From the NCBI GenBank assembly GCA_934047225.1, contig OW203994.1, forward strand, positions 10,325,001 to 10,389,000: a DNA stretch of 64,000 nucleotides, written 5' to 3'. Position 1 is the stretch's first letter; every line of letters starts with the position of its first letter. The notes under the pieces were generated by a model that made no database searches, was not told where the DNA came from, and worked only from the letters and a program-made list of their open reading frames with translations. A program made the position numbers and the translations under genes. Origin of the DNA: Ypsolopha sequella (Eukaryota; Arthropoda; Insecta; Lepidoptera; Ypsolophidae). Shown here piece by piece: positions 1-11,351 of this stretch.

Positions 1-30
1 AAAACGAATTAAAACTATTCTGTTCTTCAG

Positions 31-232
31 TGTCAAGCAATGATAGCTCCCATGTACCAAAAGGAGTCGACACACAGTTTATATCAAGATGAACCTCCAT
101 TGACGGAGCGTTCATCTTATGAAGAAAGAGAAAACGGTTTGGACAACCCTTATGAAAGATTTGATCGCCTGCCAAGCTTTGTTATATCACCATCCGAGGA
201 GTTATCGCCTTTGTATGGGAGCATGGCTGAAG
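31..232 (+). CDS. internal exon of an unrecognised gene (partial)
   Basis: An open segment follows a good splice acceptor (pyrimidine-rich TGTTCTTCAG, ending at 30) and ends at a donor AG|GTAATAAG after 232, giving 67 codons plus one base (phase 1). The translation is rich in Ser, Pro, Glu and Tyr, with stretches such as YQDEPPLTERSSYEE and LPSFVISPSEELSPLYG. That looks like a hydrophilic, disordered or cytoplasmic region rather than repeat-derived coding. No catalytic motif or membrane span is present. Upstream exons would lie left of the window. I could not find a matching downstream exon in the following 1.4 kb. Reading past the donor continues only to a stop at 322-324. I do not recognise the family. 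It could instead be a chance open frame, but both splice signals and the composition favour a real exon. Confidence 0.45.
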
Positions 233-391
233 GTAATAAGTATTTTATTTTTGTTCAAGATTCAAGACTAGCTTTGGCTCGTGAATTCACCTGCGCTTTT
301 ATTGAAAGCACTATCGTAACGTAGGAATACATAGCGCCATCCAAGCAAAGATTTCAAAAGTAAAGATAAGCCTTTACATATGACATATTAA

Positions 392-618
392 CCCCCGGTT
401 TCTGAAAGGCCAATCAATATTAACAGTAGATTAAAAAATAATTATCTGCGGATTAAGCCAGAAAAAGTGGGAACTTTACATTAAAATCAAAAATTAACTA
501 AGTTAATTATTGATTCATCACTATTCAGACTTCATATATGCTTTATTTTCACCGTTATTTGCGGTTAAAATTTTTTTAATCTACTGTTAACTTTGATTGG
601 CCTTTCAGAAACCGGGGG
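392..618. mobile_element. MITE, PIF/Harbinger-like, 227 bp
   Basis: Near-perfect terminal inverted repeats of about 45 bp start CCCCCGGTTTCTGAAAGGCC and end with the complement at 618. The element is flanked by TAA on both sides (389-391 and 619-621), a 3-bp target duplication as made by PIF/Harbinger transposases. It has no coding capacity. Confidence 0.8.
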
Positions 619-1666
619 TAAGTATGACAGCACCAAAATATTTTCACTTTTAAATGGGTGACGCTCACACGTTTGGAATCAGTGCTTATCTGAACACAGT
701 GATAGTTGGACGCCTGAATAAATTTTTACGAGGAAAGGGTCTCAATATGCCGTCGTGCGCATTTTTAAAGTGCACTAATAACTATTTCAAGATATACGAA
801 TTAAGTTGGCTGACATTTCGCATTCAAAACATATTCAAAAACAATGCAATAGATTTTAGGTGCCAGGGCTCATCTAAACTTTTGAAATCTTTGCATCCAA
901 GGCAGTTTTTAACTTTACAGAAGTTATTTTTCTGATGCCTTATTTATATTATTCCAAGGACATAAAGATTTATGACTTATGATTATTATGACACACTGTT
1001 AAAACTATCCAAATTCATTACAAAAACAGGTATCATTTTTACGTTTCTACTTTTAAGGCTGGAACAACCACCAATGCCCTTGACCATTTGACCTCTATAC
1101 GAAAACTATTATAATAGAGGAAAAAGAGCTAAATTCACTGGCCACGCATAAAGCGAAAAATTACAATAAAAATATATAAATCACCAAATTTATAATCCTT
1201 GACGAAAATATGAATACTACATAATATTTTTCTCAGAACTTTCTGGTGGCTAGTTTGGGCAACAAATTAAGTTAAATACGCACTCCACGATTGTTCCACT
1301 CTTAAAATTATTTTCAGACAAAATTGCTTTGACTTTGAAGAAATATTATACCGCTGAGCTGCGATCGCTCTGTCGGTAACTCTACGCGATCGAGTAAAAT
1401 ACGAAACTTAGTATTAGTTTTTTTTTCTTGTTTCTGGCTTCTGATAATGTGTGTGACATTTAATTCCGCCAATGTCATGTCATAAACCAAACTTACCTCT
1501 TTGATAAAAATGAGGTTTGCATCAGTCCTTAACCCGAAGCTTTCCCAAGTCGGCCATTTTTTTATATGTATGGAACATCGAAATAATTGTTTCGTTGGTA
1601 TGGAAGTACAGAACTTCTGAGTATAGAACAGACACTACGTTTGACAAAACTCTTCTCAAGCTCTTA
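619..1666. other. no recognised gene; possible THAP scrap
   Basis: No gene could be supported here. A short open frame around 748-800 (+) begins MPSCAFLKCTNNYF, which resembles the start of a THAP zinc finger (M-x2-C-x4-C-x-N). The rest of the domain (FxxFP, C-x2-H) is not present, so at most it is a transposase relic. Confidence 0.3.
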
Positions 1667-2336
1667 GGCCCACTTGCAGCATGATGGAGAAAAAATCCTC
1701 AACCCTCGGGTTAACTAACCCAAGGGATGAGTTAACTAACCCGACATTTCATAAGTCTTATTGCACCATGATAATATCGAAGCGGGTTTGTAATCCCGAG
1801 GTAAGTTATTGTTTGACATTTGACACTTATTTAGAATGTTTCCATAAAGTAATTAGTTGCAACCAATGAGGTATAGTATGTATATAATGTCATTGGAAAC
1901 AACACAATTTAAGTAAAACATTACTTCGCTAACCCGAGTTTAACTCAAGGTGAGAGTCGGGTTAAATTCTGATAACTTTCTCTTAGTTTAACCCGAGATT
2001 TTGATTGGCGCAAGAGAGCTTTTTCTTAACCAAAATTTATACTTGCGATTGTCGGCACTTAGTGAAACTTGAAACACATCTTGAATTAAAACACTTGTAC
2101 TGTAGTTACATTATCATTGTTTACGTTGCTCAGAGCTAGTGCCTGGAATCATGTGAAATATTTTTAATTAAGATCTTCCCTTGAAAATGGAGTAAAATCC
2201 GAAACCGGTTGGGAGTTAACAAAAATAAAGTGAAACTACAGTACAAGTGTTTTAATTCAAGATATGTTTTTCTTAACCCTCTATTTTTGACTTAAGCCGA
2301 GTTAAAGTTGAGTTAAGAACATGCTGTAAGTGGGCC
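1667..2336. mobile_element. TIR element, Harbinger-like, 670 bp
   Basis: Terminal inverted repeats GGCCCACTTGCAGCATG (left) and CATGCTGTAAGTGGGCC (right) are flanked by TTA at 1664-1666 and 2337-2339. The interior has many GGGTTAA/TTAACCC units in both orientations. It also holds an inner hairpin with arms at about 2078-2107 and 2234-2265. There is no meaningful reading frame, so it is non-autonomous. Confidence 0.75.
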
Positions 2337-2339
2337 TTA

Positions 2340-5100
2340 CTGTTTAGACTAAATTCTACAAAGCGTCCAGCAAAATGCTGTGCTAAGCCAGTTTTGTCTT
2401 CCTTTAGAAGTTAGAAATAATTTTATTACTGATTTCATGCATCTACACCTCAAAAAGACGTTATTTATTTTGGAGCAATACACTAATGGTTATATAATTT
2501 AAATAATGGAAATTGCTATTGCCAGATTCAATCCAAAATCCTATCCGTGGTTTTATAAATATCGAAAGTCTTATGAGCGATGTTTTTTTAGCCGAGTATG
2601 GATAAGCTAAAATTAGAGCGTTTTTAGTTTACTTCTATGATATCTTACTGATTTCTAATAATATACTTTTTTTTTCTTCTTTCAGATTCCGCCGCAAGAA
2701 ATCATATCTCTTTGTTGTTCACAAGCATATCCTATTTGCTTATGCAAATGTTGATACTATAGATAGATTTACAGACAATATTTTTAAATGAGGTTGATGT
2801 TTTTGAAATAAAGCAGACATCGGTACTATCGAGGAAAAATCTACAAGGCCACTTTACGCTCGCATTACAATTGTAATAAGAGTAAACAGTATTTCAGACT
2901 TCCTTCGATCGTACTTTACGTCCTGAAACTCCTTTATACCTGTTAGAGGTACATCAAATTATTGAGATCAATATATCAAATATCGGAACAAAGTGTAATT
3001 AAAAAGTGAGTAGGGCTCTATTACTTATTAGCAGGGATCGGTATAGGGTGCGTTTTTTGGGTACCAAATGATGTCAAATTCACAACGAAATTTTAATATG
3101 GATATGCCTTAAAATCCTGGAAAAAAATTTGGAAATGGAACACCTAAAATACTAAATAATATCATGAACATGAATTTTTTTTAAATTTCACAGTACTTAA
3201 TCCATTAAGGTAGTGAATATCTAGATTTGCAATAATAATTATACATCCGTGTGATACAACATTTTATTTGAGACATTTTTGTGAGAAACAAAAATACACT
3301 GTGAAGTTTACAAAAGTCCTTTGAAGTTAATCTTCAAATTTAGCTAAATTCACCGCTAACCCATACGAAATAAGACCAAGTCCCAGCGCATTAGCAACTT
3401 GCGGAGTTAGTACTTGGGATCAGAGACAAAACCATAAGTATACTACCTCCATGCTTATATCTAGCCAAGTAACATGAAAAACAGAAATAAATAGAAAAAA
3501 ATATAGAAGCACATCCTCAGTGCTATTAATTATTATTATTATCAAAAATAAAATAAAGGATAAATAAATTGGTTACAGGTGTACACATCAACCCCAAAAC
3601 AGATTGGCGGTTTCCATGTTATGATCGATCATATCCATGTTATGATATAAATACGTATATACTTAAAAACTCTAAACATATTTCGATCCCTGCTAATTAA
3701 CGGAGATCAGAATAAGTAGAGTTTTAAGTACCAAATGACATCAAATTCACTACGAAATTTTTATATGGATTGATCTTAATCCCGGGATTGATAAAATCAA
3801 TTAAATCTGTTAAATCTGTCTGTTAAATCTTTTCTTACCTCAGGTAATCACAAAACTAAGTAGGTAGCTTAAAACACCTGCTTTCTCTTGCATTGAAAAT
3901 AATAATGAAATTTCAAATAGGTACGTTTCACAAGATTTTCCAATGCAAATTGTAATATTTTCGAATAGATTAACGATTTCTTAGAAGATGCGTGTCTAAA
4001 ATTAATACGTAATATTTTTGCAAATCCAGCATTTATGATAGGCATATACATGTTATGATCTACGTATGTACTTAAAAACTCTACCTATTCCTATTAGGTA
4101 TATTTTGAACTAAATAATATTTTGTAGTGATGTTTCGATTTCGACATAAAATTCTCTAAATATATTGTACTCGTATATTTGGTATACATACCTACACTGG
4201 CGAGAAAAATAAAGGGTCGGCTTTGATTATTTACACAAATATCCAAAGCGGGTCGGTTACGAACATTTAAATATTTTCGAATAGATGACTTTTTGGAAGA
4301 TGCGTGTCTCAAATTACGACGTAATATTTAAAATTATAAAACTGACAAAGATGGCTTCTTCAAAAAAATTTATATTAATAATATTATATTTAAAATGTGA
4401 AAATTTTCTTTAACTGACATTATATTATATTGTTTAAATTTGGTTTTTATTGTTTAAATTTGGTTTACCCCCGGGAGGTAAACGAGTACCTGACCAGAAA
4501 AAGGTCTTGCATTTAAACATGTATGGGTAAAGCACGTATGGCTTAAACAGGCCTTTGCCCAGTGGAAGAAAATTCCTCAGCATCACTTACATAATGTAGT
4601 TTCAGCATGGCAAATCTACACGAAGCCGTATATAGAGCAAGCGGAGGTCAAACAAAGTATTGAATCCAAGGCAGACATGTTTTAAAACAAAATTATAAAC
4701 CTTACTACCGGTTATTTATATTACGCGTGACATAATTATTCATTTCAATATACTTATTATACAAAATAAAATATAATGTTTTGTTGTTTAGAACCTTTCA
4801 CGACTTTAAATGGACCTTTATTTATGCTCGTCAGTGTAGTAACGAGATGATTTCATAAAGGAAGCAACCAAAAGCAAAGGACATTATGCAATAAGAATAA
4901 AAGCATTGCAAAATCTAATTTTTATAACGCACTGCTTGATTTTTATATTTTAGTTTATTAAAACCTTTTAAGTATATATAAGGATTGTAAATTGTGATAT
5001 TTATTTTTGAGCATTTATAAGTTAACAGAGTCTTACTCTGCAATAAGTATCTAAAAATACATATAGGTAAATAAAATGAGCTATTATTGAATAATTTCAT
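2340..5100. repeat. AT-rich spacer with dispersed direct repeats
   Basis: No gene is visible. Two pairs of diverged direct repeats occur: 3062-3104 with 3729-3771 (starting TACCAAATGATGTCAAATTC), and 3953-4015 with 4269-4328 (starting AATATTTTCGAATAGAT). The block ATGTTATGATCTACGTA followed by ACTTAAAAACTCTA also recurs near 3633-3675 and 4049-4083. The pattern suggests duplications within an old, unclassified repeat. The remainder shows nothing I recognise. Confidence 0.4.
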
Positions 5101-5101
5101 A

Positions 5102-5111
5102 TTTATTTATT
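5102..5111 (-). terminator. candidate poly(A) signals of the resilin gene
   Basis: Read on the minus strand, two overlapping AATAAA hexamers (complements of TTTATT at 5102-5107 and 5106-5111) lie about 145 nt past the resilin stop codon at 5255-5257. They are the first canonical signals downstream, so this is a plausible cleavage region. The assignment rests on position alone. Confidence 0.5.
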
Positions 5112-5254
5112 TACATTTCCTTTTAAGTATACCTACTCCACTTAAATATAACACTAATATACATATACGTATACGTAAAATATATATTTATAATATTTTC
5201 CATTATCAAGCTGATTTGTAAAATCGTGAGTATGTTTAATATGTAAGATGACAT

Positions 5255-7904
5255 TTAGTAGCCAGACCCTCTAGCACCGCTAGGTCCCCCGCTTGGGTAT
5301 CCTTCATCTCCATTACCAATTGAACTACCGCCTCTGCCGCCTTGTGGTCCTCCTGAAGAATAACCTTGGTCTCCACCTCTCGAACCTCCTCCCCTGCCAC
5401 CTTGAGCCCCTCCTGAAGGATATCCTTGGGAACCACTTCCCTGACTACCTCCTCTATCCGCTTGTGGACCTCCTGATGGGTAGCCCTCATCACCGGTCTG
5501 AGAACCACCTCCTCTTCCGTTCGGGGCCCCTCCTGAAGGGTAACTTTCGCCTCCACCTCTAGAATTTCCTCCTCTTGCCCCCTGCCCGGCGTTGCCACCT
5601 ACGAAACCACTACCTTGGGACCCCCTGCCTAGTTGTTCTTGACCGCCGGAGAAACCACTAGCCTGGCCAGGACCACCTCTGGGATACCCTTCTGAACCAC
5701 CTAGAGTATTACTACTTCCACGTCCACCGAAACCCTGGCTGCCTCTACCATTACCTAAACCACCTCTGGGGTATCCCATATCTCCAAGTTGATCTGAATT
5801 GCCTGATGGAGTATCTTGGTATCCCTGGCTTCCTTGACTTCCTTGACCTGGACGGCTGCCGAGGCCCCCTTGTGGGTATCCTATATCATTATCAGCTCCA
5901 GAAAAACTCAATCCACTGTTACCATCCGGACCACCCTGGGGATAACCTTGACTTCCACCGCGGCCACCAGCACCTGTATGATAACATAAATCAATTTTGG
6001 TAAACAAATAAAACGTAAATTTGAATTAAGATATGTTAAGACCAACATTAAAGAGAGTTTCGTGATAATTAAATATTGTCAACAAAAATAATTATAGTAT
6101 AATTACCTGATCCAAAACCTGAACCGCCGCTGCCACCTCCGACTCCACCTGTTCAAAAAAAGTTTTTAAAGATAGTTTTAATGAACTTAGAATTGTAAAT
6201 TAAATTGGCAATAAATCAGCAATGCCAAAAATTTCCAGAATTTTTAATTGTTGTTTTGAGTTTGTGATTCTTATTCAAGAAGCCGTTGCGCGTGCCGTTT
6301 CATCCAACGAATGCAATTAACAAACCCTCGTATCTTATCTGAGGCTTGTATCCTTGCAGCCCAGCTTCGTATTCAACGACCTGTTTCCTGCCATCAGGAA
6401 GCAATACATTATACTCCCCGGTGGCTAGGTCACCGTCACGTTGTTCTGAATGACCAAATTTAGTACCTGTCTGCGAGTCGTCCACGTCATAGCTAAACTC
6501 GTATTTAGCTGGCTCCTAAAACATAATAATTCAATAAGCAAAGGTTATCTTGTTTAAATGAACAAAACAATATTCAAGTTCAAACTTTCTCACGTCCGAT
6601 TCACCTCCTTCAAAGCCCAGCTCGTGACCACCAGAGCTACTTCTGCCATTTGATCCACTACTGAAACCTGGAGTGCCATAAGAGGAAGACGGTGGACCAG
6701 CTCCGAATGGCTGTCTGCTTCCTTGAGCCTGACCCTGACTTCCAGCGGTAGCTGGTGGATCGTAAGATGACTGAGGAGCTTGTGATCCTTGAGATCCGGG
6801 GCGTCTGTTAGTTTCCCCACGACCAAAACCACTTTCGGGAGACCCAAAATCACCACTTGCAGGCGCTCCGTAGGAACTATCGGGTGTTCCACTGAACCCC
6901 GAACCATTTTGTCCAAAACCTTTTGAACCACCAATCTGCCTACCAACACCGTTAGCTCCATTTCTGTTTGGAGGACCATAAGTAGATTGCAAGCGATCAG
7001 GTGCTTGGTTAGGCCCATTGCCTCCAAAACCACCATTTTGTGTTAGACGGTTATTACTTCCCTGTCCACCAAATCCTTGAGCAGATCCTTGATTGGGTGG
7101 GCCATATTGTGTATCCAAACCACTTGAAGATCCAAATTTACCTGGAGCCGAGTAAGTATTTTGAGGTAAATTTGGTTGATTTCTTTGGCTTTGTGGACCT
7201 AAGCGACCTGATCCAAGTGCTCCATTTTCTTGACCTGGCAGGCCGTACTCAGAGGATGGTTTTGACGGTGAACCAAAGCCATTTTGACCTCGAAGAAGAT
7301 CTCCGGGGCTTCCGAATCCTCCAGAACCACGCTGCCCTCCAAAACCTGCTTGACCTTGAGAACCACCATTTCCCTGACCTGGTGGACCGTATTCTGATGA
7401 CGGTTGCCTTAAGGTACCACCGCCACTTTGAGGTCCTCCTTGGCCTCCTGCACTTCCAAAACGTCCAGGACTATCCTGACTTCCGAAACCTACTCCTTGG
7501 CCACGAGAACCTCCATTTCCTTGACCTGGTGGACCATATTGCGGTGATGGTCTTCCACCGTTTCCTGTCGCTGGAGGTAGATAGCTGCTCACTGGTGGTT
7601 CACACTTAGATAAAGACAACGCCAAGGCGGTCATGCAGATTAACCACTGAAAGTAAAACACTTCATCATCTTTTCTGTTTACGAAACAAGCATTTTCTTT
7701 AAAATTAGATTTAGGTAAATTATAATTTAATTTGTGTTTTAACCAGTTTAAAAGTTATGATACTGTAATATACATATGTACTATATACCTCACACATAAT
7801 TTTACCTTTTTAGGAACAAGCCATAATAATAAACTTTATAATTAGCAAAGATTAAAAAGAAACGTAAAGGCAAGTTAACAAGCCGCTTAACTTACTTTAA
7901 TCAT
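5255..7904 (-). CDS. resilin: pro-resilin (resilin), complete five-exon gene
   Basis: Exons on the minus strand are 7896-7904, 6594-7646, 6326-6515, 6107-6148 and 5255-5973. All introns are GT-AG, phases match throughout, and the total is 670 codons. Residues 1-18 (MIKWLICMTALALSLSKC) form a signal peptide. Residues about 20-354 hold roughly nine degenerate units of the YGPPGQGNGG type. Residues 355-418 are an RR-2 chitin-binding domain (EPAKYEFSYDV, GEYNVLLPDGRKQ, GYKPQIRYEG). Residues 419-670 hold about nine GYPSGGPQGGRGG-type units and end in Tyr. This order (elastic repeat A, chitin-binding domain, elastic repeat C) is that of Drosophila resilin, an extracellular rubber-like cuticle protein cross-linked through dityrosine; each unit here carries a Tyr. 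The first exon is only three codons long, chosen because ATGATTAAA|GTAAGT joins in phase to the acceptor at 7647. The exon 3 donor GTTTGT is weak. A conserved Asp in the RR-2 tail seems replaced (EAGLQGY). Assignment is firm; exact splice sites are by eye. Confidence 0.9.
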
Positions 7905-7946
7905 CGCAGCTTATCGATAATCCTTTCTCATGAAACTTTGCTTTTA

Positions 7947-7985
7947 TCAAAATGCTACGTTTAAAAGGCGCTGGTGCTTCTTCAT
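7947..7985 (-). other. short upstream ORF in the resilin leader
   Basis: An ATG at 7985 opens 12 codons (starting MKKHQRLL) closed by TGA at 7947-7949, between the TATA box and the resilin ATG at 7904. If transcription starts about 30 bp past the TATA box it lies in the 5' UTR and could lower translation. No conservation evidence is available. Confidence 0.3.
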
Positions 7986-8030
7986 TAAGTTTCAAATATT
8001 GAATACATTAAAATTGAAATAGGAGCTCGT

Positions 8031-8040
8031 CTTTATATAG
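8031..8040 (-). promoter_or_regulatory. TATA box of the resilin gene
   Basis: CTATATAAAG on the minus strand lies about 130 bp upstream of the resilin start codon. This predicts initiation near 8003-8012 and a leader of about 100 nt. No clear TCAGT initiator is seen there. Strong TATA boxes are usual in insect cuticle genes. Confidence 0.6.
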
Positions 8041-8868
8041 GAAAGTTGGAAGGAGCGTGATATCGGGTCCATGCAACTGTGATGCACGAAGTCTGTCGAG
8101 ATGGCTCACCGTATGCATTAGGAGCATGTCCTCGTATCACTTCTAAACCTTTACTTTTAATTGGAGCCTTATTACATGACTCGAGTGTGAAGTGATTAAA
8201 TCAGACTTCTCGTGATATCGACGAGAATTTAAATATTCAGGAGCAGTTGTGTTGATCTGATAATATAGGTATAAATAGAGCTTGGTTTTATTTTTATTTC
8301 ATTTAAATGATAAAATAAGAACGAAATGTTTTGAAAGAAATAACAAAATATTTGTCAGGTTTCGTTTCCATTGTATTGAAGACAAAGTTATCAAATCTTC
8401 CGACTTCTGAAACGCAAGCCATTGGGACAACTACAAAAAAAAAACATTTGGTTTTTTCTTCATTCAATGCTTTAACAATGATGAATAATGAAACAAAATC
8501 CGCTGACTTCCACAGAATATGACAATAATTTAGCTCGAGAAGTCTTTGTTAGTTTTATTGCACTGCTTTATGGGTTCCATTTTTTTTACCAAACCCTTTT
8601 TTTTCACAAATGAATGTATTGTAGGTATGCCAGATATGTTGAGGTTTGCATAATTTGCATCCTTTGAAACAAATGATTATTGGCTACATTATCTTCGTTA
8701 CCATTCACTACGTTCAGTAAATATTGGTGACGTTATGTTTGTTTCGGTGTTTTATTGTGCTGAAAGATTTTCAAAGTACAGCAAGCTACCATAACACAAA
8801 GGACATGTGCAGACTATGTCATCTCGTGTGCAGGCAACAGCCGTACCCTCTTTATTTTGACGACTAAA
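8041..8868. other. upstream region of resilin, no gene
   Basis: No coding or repeat structure I can name. Any cuticle-gene enhancers for resilin would lie here, but no site is clear enough to call by eye. Confidence 0.4.
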
Positions 8869-9124
8869 ATACAAAGTGTAACCATATTTGAAGAGCTTAT
8901 TCAGTCAATGGCATAGAACAACTTTAACTCTAGAACAAACCCTGTATCTCGAAAGAAAAACTAACTGTTTCATAGAAAAATGCAATGCTGCTCGGCTGAA
9001 ATGTATGGAAGGGCAGATTTTTGTTTTGAGATTTTAGGGTTGGCTCCATAGTAAAAGTTGTTCCATATCATTGACTGAATAAGCTCTTCAAATATGGTTA
9101 CACCTTTCTGTTACACCTTGTATA
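8869..9124. mobile_element. MITE with ~55-bp TIRs
   Basis: The left arm, from about 8869, includes TATTTGAAGAGCTTATTCAG. Its complement lies at 9066-9105, followed by TTACACCTTGTATA. Flanking TA suggests a Tc1/mariner-type target. There is no coding capacity. Confidence 0.65.
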
Positions 9125-9439
9125 ATCTTGACGGGGCAAGCGGCTATATACTTGTCGCCTAAAATAAAAAACACTTCTGTTACATGCAAAGTGTGTATTT
9201 GTTTGAGAGATAATCACGATATCGCCTTCTATTAGGACGTACAATTCAATGGTACAACAAGGGTGTATGAGATTTTATTATTCAATTGATAGTGTACACT
9301 TGGAAGAACCTCCGACACGCCCTCGAAGAAATATGTCTAGATAAAATGTTGTTGTTGTTTGAGCCAAATATGTTCTGTATTTTGGGCACATACGTGATAA
9401 TTCCGCGTAAATGGAAACGCGCACCAAGCACACATCAAT

Positions 9440-9627
9440 CGAAGGATCCTCGGCTCCACGATTTGATTAGTGTCATCTTCGTTAGCGTCGTGAGAGCGTG
9501 TCGGTGTGGTGTCGCAAGCGGTCGGTCGTGACGCGGCGCCGCGCCGGCCGCAGCATGCCGCAGCCTACGGCTTGAAAGTGGGCCGGTGACGCGGCACGTC
9601 TTGCCTGGGAACCATCCAGTAGCTCTT
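9440..9627 (+). other. CpG-rich block, possible 5' exon or promoter
   Basis: A sharply GC- and CpG-rich island (densest at 9480-9600, with runs such as CGGCGCCGCGCCGGCCGCAG) lies within AT-rich DNA and ends at a good donor-like CTCTT|GTAAGTCT near 9628. Such islands in insects often mark 5' exons of developmental genes. No convincing reading frame crosses it on either strand, so a non-coding first exon or a promoter is the best guess. No partner exon was found. Confidence 0.3.
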
Positions 9628-9973
9628 GTAAGTCTTTGAAGGATGATGATCGGAGACAAGATTAGTGTGCCGTATTTATTGCACGAGGTTTCGTCAATCC
9701 ATAATCACACTTTGATGTCACATGTCATCAAATGGGTGCAAAATTTTAGCAGAATCAGTTGGGGTGGTTTTAAATTCAGTTGCAAGATTTATTGAAGTTA
9801 ATTAGAAGCTTGTAATAAAAAACAAAATAAAATAATAATATATCATTTTTTTTTCTATGTTTTCTACGTGTGCATTCTAACATTTGACTCTAAAGATCAA
9901 ATAACCGAAGAATCTATCACTATACTCAAAAAGAACACAAGAGGGTAAAATTTAGCAATTAGACATCTTCGTT

Positions 9974-10004
9974 GGGGGTTGGGGGGAAGGGCAGGGAGGG
10001 GGGG
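9974..10004 (+). other. G-rich tract, quadruplex-capable
   Basis: Five runs of three or more G within 31 bp (GGGGG, GGGGGG, GGG, GGG, GGGGGGG) separated by 1-2 nt. The spacing fits the G-quadruplex consensus. Confidence 0.6.
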
Positions 10005-10053
10005 AGATAACCACCCATAAAGTTTTATGTGGTGCAAATTATTTTCTTTTTTA

Positions 10054-10204
10054 ATCATCCATCAGCCTAGTTCGTCCACTGCTGAACATAAGCCTTTCCA
10101 GGACTTTGCCACTCCCGGCGGTCATCCTGGAAACATTGCCTATACTCACACACGCTGGGCAGGCGGGTTGGTGAGCGCGGTGCCGGAACCCTCGCACCAG
10201 TGAC
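10054..10204 (-). mobile_element. RTE-like non-LTR element, 3' end
   Basis: The minus strand encodes a C-terminal tail ending DDRREWQSPGKAYVQQWTN just before a GATGGATGA-type tail. The same unit recurs at 13186-13360 and twice at 62952-63297. A short conserved ORF end followed by a GAT-rich tail is typical of RTE-clade retrotransposons. 5'-truncated. Confidence 0.55.
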
Positions 10205-11351
10205 GAAATAATTAGACATAATTAGACACCTGACCCTAAGAAAATTGTTCAAATACATGGTCTAATAAAAGTGTTCAATAATATTCATAATATACTTGGG
10301 TCAGAGGGTTAAATTTCGGATACGGAACTTTTGAATATTATATTTATGTATTTTTTTTTTTGTTTAATCGACCCATTTCTAGTGTTATTTTTAAATCGCA
10401 AAAGTTAGGAAATGCAGCGATTTTGGGAAAAAATTTCGAGGTTAGGGCCCTTTTTTTTGATACTTTTTATTGGTTTATTTACATAAACATACTTCTACAA
10501 TAGCTTGGGCACTGTGGGGAGTGCAGCCCCATCGCCCTTGTGTAACAAAACACAGCACCAATGCGGAGAGCATTCCGCAGCTTCGGTTTGCTGGCGACCT
10601 ACCTCAGCCGCTACGGCTCACACCGGTGCCGGCGCTTTGTTAATCATTCGACTTTTGTTTAGAGCGTGATTAATACCATGCGATGTAAATTTGAATGACT
10701 ATAATTTGTCAGATGGTGACTACAAAATAGTTTTTCTGTGCACAACACATTCAGAGAACAACCATTTACATATCACCCGAAATCTGTCTTCGCAATTTTT
10801 TTGCACGCGCCAGAATAGCCACTCAGAACAGTGATTTTGGCGCGTATACAAAAATTGCGAAAACAGAAATATATCTCACAAATCACATGAAATCTGTCAT
10901 ATCAATTTTTTTTGCACTTGCCAGAATCGCTGTCCAGGACTTTCGACTAAACTAGTTTGTCCTAAAATCGGGTTTGTTTGGCTGATAACATATACACTCT
11001 AGCTAGGGGTAGTCACCACAAGACTGCATGGAGTCGGGGTACTCTGATTCGGTTTTGGTGCAGATTCAACCGGTTTTTAACAAATTCGGGGTGTTGTATA
11101 TTAAATCATAACAAACTATAACAAAATTTGCGACAAATAAAAATATGATAAAAGGTCTAATAAAGACCCAAAGAAACCCCTACAATTAAATTCAGACTAA
11201 AAATCAGCGGTGTGAATACAAAACGGTGTTTAACTTTAGACATTGCTTAAATCTGTTGCTGTCACTCTTTCACAATATGAAAGAAAAGGTGACAACAACC
11301 ACTGACTATATTGTAGGTTAGGTATAAGTACTATTGTTACAAAACCTAATT
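10205..11351. other. no recognised gene; partly repetitive
   Basis: A GC-richer stretch (10500-10640) with several GCCGG/GCGGA inverted bits looks like an unclassified repeat. At 10772-10935 a unit starting near AATCTGTC and GCAATTTTTTTGCAC appears twice with divergence. Nothing else could be assigned. Confidence 0.3.

Noticed and set aside
5236..5598. Open frame of 120 codons rich in Glu and Val overlapping the resilin gene
   Set aside because: It is an alternative-frame reading of the repetitive resilin last exon; low-complexity repeats keep several frames open.
7040..7609. 189-codon plus-strand frame opposite resilin exon 2
   Set aside because: Antisense shadow of the Gly/Pro/Ser repeats; composition is the expected complement and no independent signals exist.
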